From: Tenacibaculum skagerrakense
Lineage (GTDB): Bacteria; Bacteroidota; Bacteroidia; Flavobacteriales; Flavobacteriaceae
Assembly: GCF_004345825.1 (NCBI RefSeq)
Contig: NZ_SLXM01000008.1
Coordinates: 124,001 to 188,000, forward strand
Reading direction: 5' to 3'
DNA: 64,000 nucleotides
Shown: in pieces, positions 24,702 through 33,397 of the stretch
How positions within the stretch are numbered: position 1 is the first letter of the stretch
Layout of the letters: each line of letters opens with the position of its first letter
Made by a program: the position numbers and the translations under genes
Notes under the pieces: generated by a model
The model's input: only the letters and a program-made list of their open reading frames with translations
Databases searched by the model: none
Told to the model about the DNA's origin: nothing

Positions 24702-25391
24702 TTAGTTACATGCTTCCCAAATTGAATCGCTTTTTGGTAGGGGTGCAGTTATTTCTATAGCTTCTTTACTAACTGGGTGTATAAAAGCTATTTTTCTGGC
24801 GTGTAAATGAATGCTACCGTTTTTGTTGCTTCTAGAAAATCCGTATTTCAAATCGCCTTTTATAGGATGCCCAATTGTCGAAAGTTGAGAACGAATTTGA
24901 TGGTGACGACCAGTTTCTAAATCTATTTCTAATAGCGAGTAATTGTCTAATTCTTTAATTACTTTATAATGTAGAACTGCTTTTTTACTGCCTTCAACTT
25001 CTTTAGTAAACGCAGTAGATTTGTTGTTTTTTGGGTTCTTTCTTAAGAAGTGAATTAAGGTGTTTTCCTTTTTTGAAAGATGTTCTTTTACAACTGCGAA
25101 ATAAGTCTTCTGTATGTTCTTATCACGGAGCATTTTGTTTAACCGCTCTAGAGCTTTAGAGGTTTTGGCAAAAATAACAATACCTGATGTAGGACGGTCT
25201 AAACGATGTACAGTTCCAAGATATACATTGCCGGGTTTGTTATGTTTTTCTTTAAGATATTCTTTAACAACATCACTTAAAGGTTTGTCGCCCGTTTTAT
25301 CACCTTGAACAATATCTCCAGGTCTTTTATTAATAATGATAATGTGATTGTCTTCGTGAAGAACTAGTAAGTTGTTTTTGTTAGAATGCAT
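24702..25391 (-). CDS. RluA-family pseudouridine synthase
   Basis: 229 residues. Isomerises uridine to pseudouridine in rRNA or tRNA. The catalytic aspartate is Asp65 in VHRLDRPTSG, and the TGRHHQIRSQL block (about 160-170) is conserved. No S4 domain is present, so it is the short RluA/RluC-like form; the target site is unknown. Located just upstream of alkB and after engB in a minus-strand run. Confidence 0.93.
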   Translation of the reverse strand: MHSNKNNLLVLHEDNHIIIINKRPGDIVQGDKTGDKPLSDVVKEYLKEKHNKPGNVYLGTVHRLDRPTSGIVIFAKTSKALERLNKMLRDKNIQKTYFAVVKEHLSKKENTLIHFLRKNPKNNKSTAFTKEVEGSKKAVLHYKVIKELDNYSLLEIDLETGRHHQIRSQLSTIGHPIKGDLKYGFSRSNKNGSIHLHARKIAFIHPVSKEAIEITAPLPKSDSIWEACN

Positions 25392-25397
25392 AGCGAT

Positions 25398-26009
25398 TTA
25401 TTTAAAATCATCTGCAACATCTTTATTTACACTGTCAATGAAATCTAATACTTCATCTCTGCCTAGCTTAGAAGAAGAAGAAGTTAAAAAGTTAACAGGT
25501 AAGCTTTCCCAGTGTTCAAGAAGCTTTCTTTTGTAAGAAAGAATTTGTTTGTTCAACTTAGAACTTGGTAGTTTATCTGCTTTAGTAAAGATAATAGCAA
25601 AAGGAATTTGGTTTTCACCTAGAAAACGCATAAAATCCAAATCAATTTTTTGTGGATCATGTCTAGAATCTACTAAAACAAAGGCGCACACTAATTGTTC
25701 TCTTTCTTTGAAATAATTTTCAATAAAATATTGGAAAATGGTTCTTTTCTTTTTAGAAACTTTAGCATAACCATAACCAGGTAAATCAACTAAAAACCAT
25801 TCGTCGTTTACTTTAAAGTGATTGATTAATTGCGTTTTACCAGGAGTTCCAGAAGTTTTAGCTAACTTCTTTCGGTCCATTAACATGTTAATCAAAGAAG
25901 ATTTACCTACGTTGGACCTACCTATGAAAGCATATTCAGGAATGTGGTCTTTTGGAGCGTTAGTAACATTACTATTGCTCATGACAAATTCTGCAGATTT
26001 AATCTTCAT
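25398..26009 (-). CDS. engB: Ribosome biogenesis GTP-binding protein EngB/YsxC
   Basis: 203-residue TRAFAC GTPase that assists 50S subunit assembly. G1 GRSNVGKS (30-37), G3 DLPGYG (75-80) and G4 TKAD (142-145) are all visible, and the length matches the family. Six bases separate it from the pseudouridine synthase gene and 33 from the hydrolase gene upstream, so the three probably form one transcript. Confidence 0.96.
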   Translation of the reverse strand: MKIKSAEFVMSNSNVTNAPKDHIPEYAFIGRSNVGKSSLINMLMDRKKLAKTSGTPGKTQLINHFKVNDEWFLVDLPGYGYAKVSKKKRTIFQYFIENYFKEREQLVCAFVLVDSRHDPQKIDLDFMRFLGENQIPFAIIFTKADKLPSSKLNKQILSYKRKLLEHWESLPVNFLTSSSSKLGRDEVLDFIDSVNKDVADDFK

Positions 26010-26042
26010 ATATTAATTGTTTATCTAAAAATAAATGCGTGG

Positions 26043-26807
26043 TTATAAGTTGCGCTTTTTGAACCAATCTTCTAGAACTTCATTGAATTCTTCTGGGTGT
26101 TCCATCATTGCAGCATGACCACATTTATCAATCCAATATAAATCGCTATCTGGAAGTAGTTTATGAAAATCTTCAGCAACTTCTGGTGGTGTAACGGTAT
26201 CGTTCTTTCCCCAAATAATACAAGTTGGTTGCTTCATGTTTGGTAAATCATTTGCCATGTTATGACGAACTGCACTTTTTGCAATTGCTAATGTTTTTAC
26301 CAAGGTGTTTCTATCATTAATTACATCATAAACTTGATCAACTAATTCTTCAGTAGCAATCGACTTATCGTAAAAAACTTCTTGTGTTTTATTTCTTACA
26401 AATTCTTTATCGCCTCTTCTTGGGTAATTATTACCCATCGAATTTTCATATAAACCAGAACTACCGGTTAGTACAAGTGCCGAGACATCTTGAGGATAAT
26501 GTTTTATATAATATAATGCGATATGTCCTCCAAGTGAGTTTCCTAATAAAACAACATCTTTTAAATTTTTATACTCTATAAAGTCATGTAAAAATTTAGC
26601 AAGATTCTTAACATTAGTTTTAAGTATTGGTAAGGTGTACAAAGGTAATTCTGGAATTAAAACTTTGTATCCTCTCTTAGAAAAATGCTTAAAAGTTGCG
26701 TCAAAATTACTTAATGCTCCCATTAATCCATGAAGAACAATAATAGCTTTTCCTTCTCCCGCTTCAGCATATGTATACTTACCTTCTGTCTTTAAAAAAT
26801 CTGTCAT
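26043..26807 (-). CDS. Alpha/beta-fold hydrolase
   Basis: 254 residues. Catalytic triad visible: Ser91 in GNSLGG, Asp204 in WGKNDTVTPP and His232 in KCGHAAMMEHP; the oxyanion region is LHGLMG (25-30). Resembles carboxylesterase/MenH-like cytoplasmic hydrolases. Substrate unknown. First gene of the run leading to engB, divergent from the dcw cluster. Confidence 0.9.
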   Translation of the reverse strand: MTDFLKTEGKYTYAEAGEGKAIIVLHGLMGALSNFDATFKHFSKRGYKVLIPELPLYTLPILKTNVKNLAKFLHDFIEYKNLKDVVLLGNSLGGHIALYYIKHYPQDVSALVLTGSSGLYENSMGNNYPRRGDKEFVRNKTQEVFYDKSIATEELVDQVYDVINDRNTLVKTLAIAKSAVRHNMANDLPNMKQPTCIIWGKNDTVTPPEVAEDFHKLLPDSDLYWIDKCGHAAMMEHPEEFNEVLEDWFKKRNL

Positions 26808-26828
26808 TAGCTAAGATTTGGCTCAGAG

Positions 26829-26859
26829 CAAAAGTAATTCTTTTTTTTATACCTATCAA
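26829..26859 (-). promoter_or_regulatory. Promoter of the alpha/beta hydrolase-engB transcript
   Basis: On the minus strand TTG (26859-26857), a 20-base spacer, then TACTTTTG (26836-26829), a full match to the Bacteroidota TTG-N20-TAnnTTTG pattern, 21 bases before the start codon. Confidence 0.7.
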
Positions 26860-26942
26860 TTTCTTTTCAAATATGCTTTCGTCCGATAAATAACCATCAG
26901 AACCACAGTATTTTCTCTAAAAAAAGGAAACTTATCAACAAT

Positions 26943-26970
26943 GTGGTAAAAAGTGGTAAAAAGTGGTAAA
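26943..26970 (+). promoter_or_regulatory. Candidate MraZ operator: three GTGGTAAA repeats at 10-bp spacing
   Basis: GTGGTAAA begins at 26943, 26953 and 26963, one helical turn apart, just upstream of the mraZ -7 box; a fourth GTGGTAAA starts at 27005 and contains the mraZ GTG start codon. E. coli MraZ represses its own dcw operon through 10-bp-phased TGGG direct repeats (established), and this arrangement is the counterpart. Confidence 0.75.
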
Positions 26971-26977
26971 TATTTTA

Positions 26978-26985
26978 TATTTTTG
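26978..26985 (+). promoter_or_regulatory. Putative -7 promoter box of the dcw cluster
   Basis: TATTTTTG matches TAnnTTTG, 19 bases before the mraZ GTG and directly after the phased operator repeats, so a bound regulator would cover the -33 region. Confidence 0.6.
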
Positions 26986-27004
26986 AATAATTCTAGACTT
27001 ACGA

Positions 27005-27466
27005 GTGGTAAATATAATCGGAACATATGAGTGTAAAGCTGACGCCAAAGGTAGGCTAATGGTTGCTTCTGCATTGAAGAAACAATTAAGTCCTGTTTTG
27101 GAAGAAGGTTTTGTAATCAAACGATCTGTTTTTCAGCCGTGTTTAGAATTGTATCCTATGCAAGAATGGAATCAGATGATGTCAAAAATTAACAAGCTAA
27201 ACCGTTTTGTTAAAAAGAACAATGATTTTATTAGAAGATTTACTGCGGGTGTAAAGATGGTGGAAATGGATTCGGCAGGAAGAATATTAATTCCAAAAGA
27301 TTTATCGGTGTTTGCAGGTATTGAGAAAGAAGTGGTGTTGTCGAGTGCGGTAAACATAATTGAGATCTGGGATAAAGAAAAGTATGAAAGTGTAATAGAA
27401 GATACAGCTTCAGATTTTGCTGAATTGGCTGAAGAGGTAATGGGAAATTTTGAGATCGATGAGTAA
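27005..27466 (+). CDS. mraZ: Transcriptional regulator MraZ
   Basis: 153 residues made of two SpoVT/AbrB-like (MraZ) domains: YECKADAKGRLMVASALKK near the N-terminus and VEMDSAGRILIPKDL around 84-98. MraZ binds the dcw promoter and represses cell-division genes. The start is GTG, lying inside the fourth copy of the operator repeat. First gene of the cluster; its end overlaps rsmH by 8 bases. Confidence 0.95.
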   Translation: MVNIIGTYECKADAKGRLMVASALKKQLSPVLEEGFVIKRSVFQPCLELYPMQEWNQMMSKINKLNRFVKKNNDFIRRFTAGVKMVEMDSAGRILIPKDLSVFAGIEKEVVLSSAVNIIEIWDKEKYESVIEDTASDFAELAEEVMGNFEIDE

Positions 27467-28358
27467 TTATCATGAGTCAGTTTTGCTTAAAGAGAGTGTA
27501 GATGCTCTTAATATTAAAGAAGATGGAGTTTATGTGGATGTAACCTTCGGAGGAGGAGGTCATTCAAAAGAAATCTTGAAAAGACTTGGAGAAAAAGGAA
27601 AGTTGTTTGCTTTTGATCAAGACGCTGATGCGTTGCAGAATGTAATTGAAGATGATCGTTTTGTGTTGATTGGTGAGAATTTTAGGTACATAACTAGGTT
27701 TTTACGTTTTTACGGGATTAAAAAAGTAGATGGAGTGTTGGCTGATTTAGGGGTTTCTTCATATCAATTTGATGAAGCAACAAGAGGTTTTTCTACAAGG
27801 TTTGATGGAGAGCTAGATATGAGAATGAATCAAGCATCAGGGCTTTCTGCAAAAGTTGTAGTAAATGAATATGAAGAGGAGAAGCTGGCGGATGTGTTGT
27901 TTTTGTATGGGGAATTAAGAAATGCTAGGGCGATTGCAAAGCAAATAGTTAGTTCAAGAGCAGAGAAAAGTATCAACACTAGTTTTGAGTTGAAAGCGGC
28001 TTTGAAGAGATTCTTGCCTCAGGCGAAAGAACATAAAATACTAGCTCAGATTTATCAGGCAATTCGAATTGAGGTAAATGAAGAGTTGGAGGTGTTGAAA
28101 GAATTTTTGACTCAAATTCCAACATTGTTAAATGAAAACGGTAGGTTAAGTGTAATCTCGTATCATTCTTTAGAAGATAGATTGGTGAAACGATTTATAC
28201 AGATGGGGAAGTTTCAAGGTGAACCAGAGAAAGATTTTTATGGAAATACTAACGAGCCTCTAAAGAAAGTAGGAAAGTTGATTGTTCCAACACAAGAAGA
28301 AATAAAGGTTAATAATAGAGCAAGAAGCGCAAAGTTAAGAATAGCAACATTAAAGTAA
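27459..28358 (+). CDS. rsmH: 16S rRNA m4C1402 methyltransferase
   Basis: 299 residues from the ATG at 27459 (MSNYHESVLL). SAM-dependent N4-methylation of C1402 in 16S rRNA. Motif I is VDVTFGGGGHS (about 26-36); SVISYHSLEDRLVKRF (about 226-241) is diagnostic for MraW/RsmH. A frame-extended TTG start 9 bases upstream is less likely. Confidence 0.96.
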   Translation: MSNYHESVLLKESVDALNIKEDGVYVDVTFGGGGHSKEILKRLGEKGKLFAFDQDADALQNVIEDDRFVLIGENFRYITRFLRFYGIKKVDGVLADLGVSSYQFDEATRGFSTRFDGELDMRMNQASGLSAKVVVNEYEEEKLADVLFLYGELRNARAIAKQIVSSRAEKSINTSFELKAALKRFLPQAKEHKILAQIYQAIRIEVNEELEVLKEFLTQIPTLLNENGRLSVISYHSLEDRLVKRFIQMGKFQGEPEKDFYGNTNEPLKKVGKLIVPTQEEIKVNNRARSAKLRIATLK

Positions 28359-28359
28359 A

Positions 28360-28686
28360 ATGAAACAAAACGCTGGTGGAATATATGATGTTTTAAGAGG
28401 TAGTTTTCTTACTGATGAATCGGCTGCAAAAAATTGGAGAGTAATCTTTTTTGTGGTGATTTTATTGTTGGTGATGATTTGGAGCTCTCATTCAGCGGAT
28501 GAAAAAGTGGTGAAAATCGCAGAACTCAATAAGGTAAAAAGAGAGTTAAGAGCCGAATATGTTGATACCAGTACGATTTTAATGAGAATGAAATTGGAAA
28601 GTGCTATTCGAAAAAAAGTAAAAGCAAGTGGATTGAGTCCGGCAGAAGATCCGCCTCAAAAAATTAAAGTAATAATAAAAGAGTAG
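28360..28686 (+). CDS. ftsL: Cell-division protein FtsL-like
   Basis: 108-residue bitopic membrane protein: short cytoplasmic N-terminus, one helix at about 27-43, then a periplasmic coiled-coil segment (about 46-88). Size, topology and place between rsmH and ftsI identify FtsL, a scaffold that links FtsQ and FtsB with FtsW/FtsI at the septum. Sequence conservation in this family is low, so identification leans on context. Confidence 0.85.
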   Translation: MKQNAGGIYDVLRGSFLTDESAAKNWRVIFFVVILLLVMIWSSHSADEKVVKIAELNKVKRELRAEYVDTSTILMRMKLESAIRKKVKASGLSPAEDPPQKIKVIIKE

Positions 28687-28689
28687 GTA

Positions 28690-30705
28690 TTGTCAACCAT
28701 TAGAAAAAACATATTAAACAAATTTTATTTAGTAGCGGCTTTTATGTCGCTTTTTCTGGTTGTAATTGGTGTTAAAGTTTTTGAACTTCAGTATATCAAA
28801 GGAGATAAGTATAAAAAGCTTGCGCAAGAAGTAAATTATAAAAATGATACAGTATTTGCAAATAAAGGTAATGTATATGCAGCTGATGGTAATTTGCTAG
28901 CTACATCAATATCTAATTACACCATTCGTATGGATGTAATGTCTGTAAATGATAGAGTTTTTGAAGATAATATAGCAGGTTTAACTAAAGAGCTTTCAAA
29001 AATGCTTGGAAGAACACCAAGTTATTATGAGAGAAAATTGCGAGATGCAAAAAAGACTAAAAACAGGTATTTGTTAATAGCGCGAAACTTAGGTTATAAT
29101 GACTATATGAAGATGAAAAGCTTTCCAATTTTCAACTTGGGAGTTTTTAGAGGAGGTTTTATTGCTGAGCAAAGAACGGTAAGAGAGCATCCAATAGGTA
29201 AAATAGCTGAAAGAACTATCGGGTACAACGATCACAGAGGAGGAGCGGGAATTGAAGGTGCTTTCTCTGAGTTTATGTTAGGGAAAAATGGTTGGCGATT
29301 AAAGCAAAAAATAGCAAAAGGACAATGGAAGCCTATAAATGATTTGAATGAGCAAGAGCCAGAAGATGGTAAAGATGTTATTACAACCATAGATGTAAAT
29401 ATACAAGATATTACACATCATGCCTTGTTAAAGCAAATGGAATATTATGAAGCAGACCATGGTTGTGCGGTAGTGATGGAAACTGCAACAGGAGAAATTA
29501 AAGCCATATCAAACTTAGGAAGAACTTCTAACGGAAGATATTATGAAAAGAGAAATTATGCTGTTTGGGAAAGTCATGAACCTGGCTCAACATTTAAGTT
29601 AGCTAGTTTAATGGCAGGGTTGGAAGATAAAGTAGTAGATACTTCTACCATTGTTGATACTGAAAAAGGAAAGATTTTTATTAATAACAGAAAAGTTGAG
29701 GATAGTGATAAAGATGGTTACGGTAAAATTTCCCTAGCAAGAGTTTTTGAAGTTTCTTCTAACGTGGGAATTGTGAAAGCAATTCAGAAACACTATGACA
29801 ATAATCCAGAAAAGTTTTTAAAAAGAATAAAGCAGTTTGGTTTAGATAAGCAAACCGGTGTAAATATAGTTGGAGAAGGAAAACCATACATCCCTTCTAC
29901 AAAAGATAAAAGTTGGAGTTCTATAAGTCTTGAGTGGATGGCTTGGGGGTATGGTGTGTCTCTAACACCGTTACAAACCTTAATGTTTTATAATGCCGTA
30001 GCTAATGATGGGGAATTGATTAAGCCACGTTTTGTTAAAGAACTTAGAGTTGCTGGTAAAACAGTTAAAAAGTTTGATAAAGAAGTAATGAGTGAAAGAA
30101 TTGCTTCGCAAACTACTATTGATAAAGTAGTGCAAATAATGGAGAATGTAGTTAAAAAAGGAACTGCAAAAGAAATTTACTCTCCTAACTTTTCTATGGC
30201 AGGAAAAACAGGAACCGCAAAAAAATGGATTCCTAGAACCAAGAATAAAGATGGTGAGTATGAAGGAGGTTATTATTCAAATCAAAAGTATGTAGCTTCT
30301 TTTGCAGGTTTTTTTCCAGTTAAGAAGCCTAAATATTCTTGCATTGTGGTAATTCACGAGCCAAGTGTGTTAAAAGGATATTACGGAGCTAAAGTAGCTG
30401 CGCCAGTGTTTAAGGAAATTGCACATAAAATTTACACCTCTAATCCGTCGAGTGTTCAAATGGTTACCGATTCGGTAGTAAGTAAGGCGGTTAATAAAGA
30501 TTATAACAAATACTATGAAGTATTAAGTAAGTATAAAACCATCATGCCTACAGTTGTAGGGATGAGTGCTATGGATGCGATTTCTTTACTAGAAAATATG
30601 GGGTTGAAAGTTCGTTTTTCAGGATCTGGAAAAGTAACGGAGCAATCTGTAGAAAGAGGTGAAAAAGTAAAAAAAGGAACAACTGTTTATTTAAAATTAT
30701 CGTAA
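28690..30705 (+). CDS. ftsI: Septal peptidoglycan transpeptidase FtsI (PBP3) with PASTA domain
   Basis: 671-residue class B penicillin-binding protein. N-terminal helix (about 13-34), dimerisation domain, transpeptidase with Ser300-x-x-Lys303 (GSTFK), Ser356-x-Asn358 (SSN) and Lys506-Thr-Gly508, then a C-terminal PASTA domain (about 617-671), which is the Bacteroidota/Firmicutes form rather than the E. coli one. Cross-links septal peptidoglycan with FtsW. Start is TTG; the next in-frame Met lies inside the helix. Confidence 0.95.
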   Translation: MSTIRKNILNKFYLVAAFMSLFLVVIGVKVFELQYIKGDKYKKLAQEVNYKNDTVFANKGNVYAADGNLLATSISNYTIRMDVMSVNDRVFEDNIAGLTKELSKMLGRTPSYYERKLRDAKKTKNRYLLIARNLGYNDYMKMKSFPIFNLGVFRGGFIAEQRTVREHPIGKIAERTIGYNDHRGGAGIEGAFSEFMLGKNGWRLKQKIAKGQWKPINDLNEQEPEDGKDVITTIDVNIQDITHHALLKQMEYYEADHGCAVVMETATGEIKAISNLGRTSNGRYYEKRNYAVWESHEPGSTFKLASLMAGLEDKVVDTSTIVDTEKGKIFINNRKVEDSDKDGYGKISLARVFEVSSNVGIVKAIQKHYDNNPEKFLKRIKQFGLDKQTGVNIVGEGKPYIPSTKDKSWSSISLEWMAWGYGVSLTPLQTLMFYNAVANDGELIKPRFVKELRVAGKTVKKFDKEVMSERIASQTTIDKVVQIMENVVKKGTAKEIYSPNFSMAGKTGTAKKWIPRTKNKDGEYEGGYYSNQKYVASFAGFFPVKKPKYSCIVVIHEPSVLKGYYGAKVAAPVFKEIAHKIYTSNPSSVQMVTDSVVSKAVNKDYNKYYEVLSKYKTIMPTVVGMSAMDAISLLENMGLKVRFSGSGKVTEQSVERGEKVKKGTTVYLKLS

Positions 30706-32157
30706 GTGAAGGTTTTAAGAGACATATTGTATAGAGTGCCAGTAAACGCGGTTTTTGGTGATACAAACATAGACGTGAATAAAATGCACTTCGATAGTAG
30801 AGAAGTTTCTACGAATGATGTTTTTGTGGCATTAAAAGGGGTTCAGGTTGACGGGCATGATTTCATAGAGAAAGCTCTTGATAAAGGTGTTCTTGCGATA
30901 GTTTGTGAGACTGTTCCTGAAAAGAGAAGAACAGGTATTACTTATGTAGAGGTTTTAGATTCAAGTGAAGCATTAGCGATAATGTCTTCAAATTATTATG
31001 ATAATCCTTCTAAAAAAATAAAACTAGTTGGTGTTACAGGTACCAATGGAAAAACAACGGTTACAACATTGTTGTATGAGTTGTTTATGAACTTAGGGAG
31101 AAGAGTTGGGTTGCTGTCTACTGTTAAAATTATGGTGAATAAACGCGAGTTTAAAGCAACCCATACCACCCCTGATTCGCTTACAATAAATAAGTATTTA
31201 GCAAAAATGGTAGCTGAAGGAGTTGAGTATTGTTTTATGGAGGTGAGTTCTCATGGAATTCATCAAAATAGAACGTTAGGATTAAATTTTGCAGGTGGTG
31301 TTTTTACAAATTTATCACACGATCATTTAGATTATCATGCTTCTTTCGCGGAATATAGAGATGTTAAAAAACGTTTTTTCGATCAATTGCCTAAAGATGC
31401 GTTTGCACTGACAAATATTGATGATAAGAACGGACCTGTAATGATCCAGAATACAAAGACAAAGAAATATACCTACGCACTAAAAACTTTAGGTGATTTT
31501 AAGGCAAAGATTTTAGAGAAAAGTTTTTCTGGTTCGTTGATAACAATAAATGGGACAGAAGTTTGGAGCAAGTTGATAGGCACTTTTAATGCTTACAATC
31601 TTTTAGCAATATATGGAGTAGCCGATTTAATGGAGGTTGAAAAGCTAGAAGTGCTTAAAGGTATTAGTGAGTTGAATAGTGTTAGTGGGAGATTTCAGTA
31701 TATCGTTTCTGAGACAAATGTTACGGCTATTGTAGATTACGCACATACACCAGATGCTTTAAAGAATGTTTTAGAAACTATTAACGATATAAGAACTGGA
31801 AATGAAAATGTAATTACCGTTGTAGGTTGTGGAGGAGATAGAGATAAAACAAAAAGACCTAAAATGGCTCACATTGCTTCTCAGTTGAGTAATCAAGCAA
31901 TTTTTACTTCAGATAATCCAAGAACTGAAGATCCGCAGGCTATAATAAATGAAATGGAGAAAGGTGTTTCTCCAGAGAATTATAAGAAAACGATATCAAT
32001 TGTAGATAGAAAACAGGCGATAAAAACAGCGTACAAATTAGCGTCGCCTGGTGATATAATTTTAATCGCTGGAAAGGGACATGAAAATTATCAAGAAGTG
32101 AATGGAGAAAGACGTCACTTTGATGATTTAGAGGAAATAAAAATGTGTTTTAATTAA
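30706..32157 (+). CDS. murE: UDP-MurNAc-tripeptide synthetase MurE
   Basis: 483 residues. Mur ligase with P-loop GVTGTNGKTTVT (about 105-116), and the DNPR motif in SDNPRTEDP (about 405) that marks meso-diaminopimelate specificity, so this cell wall likely uses mDAP at position 3. Adds the third amino acid to UDP-MurNAc-L-Ala-D-Glu. GTG start immediately after the ftsI stop. Confidence 0.96.
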   Translation: MKVLRDILYRVPVNAVFGDTNIDVNKMHFDSREVSTNDVFVALKGVQVDGHDFIEKALDKGVLAIVCETVPEKRRTGITYVEVLDSSEALAIMSSNYYDNPSKKIKLVGVTGTNGKTTVTTLLYELFMNLGRRVGLLSTVKIMVNKREFKATHTTPDSLTINKYLAKMVAEGVEYCFMEVSSHGIHQNRTLGLNFAGGVFTNLSHDHLDYHASFAEYRDVKKRFFDQLPKDAFALTNIDDKNGPVMIQNTKTKKYTYALKTLGDFKAKILEKSFSGSLITINGTEVWSKLIGTFNAYNLLAIYGVADLMEVEKLEVLKGISELNSVSGRFQYIVSETNVTAIVDYAHTPDALKNVLETINDIRTGNENVITVVGCGGDRDKTKRPKMAHIASQLSNQAIFTSDNPRTEDPQAIINEMEKGVSPENYKKTISIVDRKQAIKTAYKLASPGDIILIAGKGHENYQEVNGERRHFDDLEEIKMCFN

Positions 32158-32170
32158 TAAGTTTTAGAGG

Positions 32171-33397
32171 ATGTTGTATTATTTATTTGAGTATTTAGAG
32201 AGTGAATTCAATTTAACTGGGGCAAGTGTGTTTCAGTTTATTACGTTTCGCTCTTCTGCGGCTTTTATATTGTCGCTGTTATTGTCAACAATCTTCGGAA
32301 AACGAGTTATTAATTATTTAAGTAGACTACAAGTTGGTGAAACTATTCGTGATCTTGGTTTAGAAGGACAGATGCAAAAAGCTGGAACACCTACAATGGG
32401 AGGTGTAATCATAATTTTTGCAACCTTAATTCCGGCGCTTTTATTAGCAAAGCTTGAAAATATATATGTGATAATTCTTCTGATTACTACAGTTTGGATG
32501 GGATTAATTGGTTTTACCGATGATTATATAAAAGTATTCAAAAAGGATAAAGCAGGATTAAAAGGAATCTTTAAAGTTATTGGTCAAGTTGGATTAGGTG
32601 TAATAGTTGGTGCAATGTTGTATTTCAGTCCGTCTGTAACAATTAAAGAACAATTACCAGTCGATCAACAGATTGTTCAAGAAAATGGTAAGAAGAAAGT
32701 ATTTGGAGAAGCGCATAAGTCTACTAAAACAACAGTTCCTTTCTTTAAGAATAACGAATTAGATTATGCTAAAGCATTGAGTTTTCTAGGAGATGGATAT
32801 CAAAAATATGCCTGGTTAATTTTTATTCCTATTGTAATTTTTATTGTAACAGGAGTTTCAAACGGAGCAAATTTAACCGATGGAATAGATGGGTTGGCAG
32901 CAGGTTCATCCGCCATTATAGTTATTGTATTGGCTTTGTTTGCATGGGTTTCTGGAAATATTGTATTTGCAGATTATCTAGATGTAATGTATATCCCAAA
33001 TTCTGGAGAAATGACAGTGTTTGTACTTGCATTTGCAGGAGCTTTAATAGGTTTCTTATGGTATAATACCTATCCAGCTCAAGTTTTTATGGGAGATACG
33101 GGTAGTTTAACTATTGGAGGAATTATCGCTGTAATAGCAATTGCAACAAGAAAGGAATTACTACTGCCTTTGCTAGCTGGAATATTTGTGATTGAAAATT
33201 TATCTGTGATTTTACAGGTAGGATATTTTAAGTATACCAAGAAGAAATTTGGTGAAGGAAGAAGGATTTTTAAAATGGCTCCTTTACATCACCATTATCA
33301 AAAATTAAACTATCACGAAAGTAAAATAGTAACTCGTTTTTGGATTGTTGGAATTTTACTTGCGGTATTTACAATTGTTACGCTGAAGTTGAGATAA
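32171..33397 (+). CDS. mraY: Phospho-MurNAc-pentapeptide transferase MraY
   Basis: 408-residue membrane enzyme with about ten helices that attaches phospho-MurNAc-pentapeptide to undecaprenyl phosphate, giving lipid I. Signatures seen: TPTMGG near residue 74, the Asp pair in GFTDDYIK (about 115-122), [10 protein letters not shown] (about 235-244) and the [10 protein letters not shown] loop (about 373-382). It is about 50 residues longer than E. coli MraY because of a hydrophilic insert around residues 155-200, usual in Bacteroidota. Confidence 0.96.
   Translation: MLYYLFEYLESEFNLTGASVFQFITFRSSAAFILSLLLSTIFGKRVINYLSRLQVGETIRDLGLEGQMQKAGTPTMGGVIIIFATLIPALLLAKLENIYVIILLITTVWMGLIGFTDDYIKVFKKDKAGLKGIFKVIGQVGLGVIVGAMLYFSPSVTIKEQLPVDQQIVQENGKKKVFGEAHKSTKTTVPFFKNNELDYAKALSFLGDGYQKYAWLIFIPIVIFIVTGVSNGANLTDGIDGLAAGSSAIIVIVLALFAWVSGNIVFADYLDVMYIPNSGEMTVFVLAFAGALIGFLWYNTYPAQVFMGDTGSLTIGGIIAVIAIATRKELLLPLLAGIFVIENLSVILQVGYFKYTKKKFGEGRRIFKMAPLHHHYQKLNYHESKIVTRFWIVGILLAVFTIVTLKLR

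Noticed and set aside
33340..33396. Upstream extension of murD by 19 residues
   Set aside because: It lies inside the mraY frame and adds sequence before the normal N-terminal Rossmann motif; the TAATG junction gives a better start.
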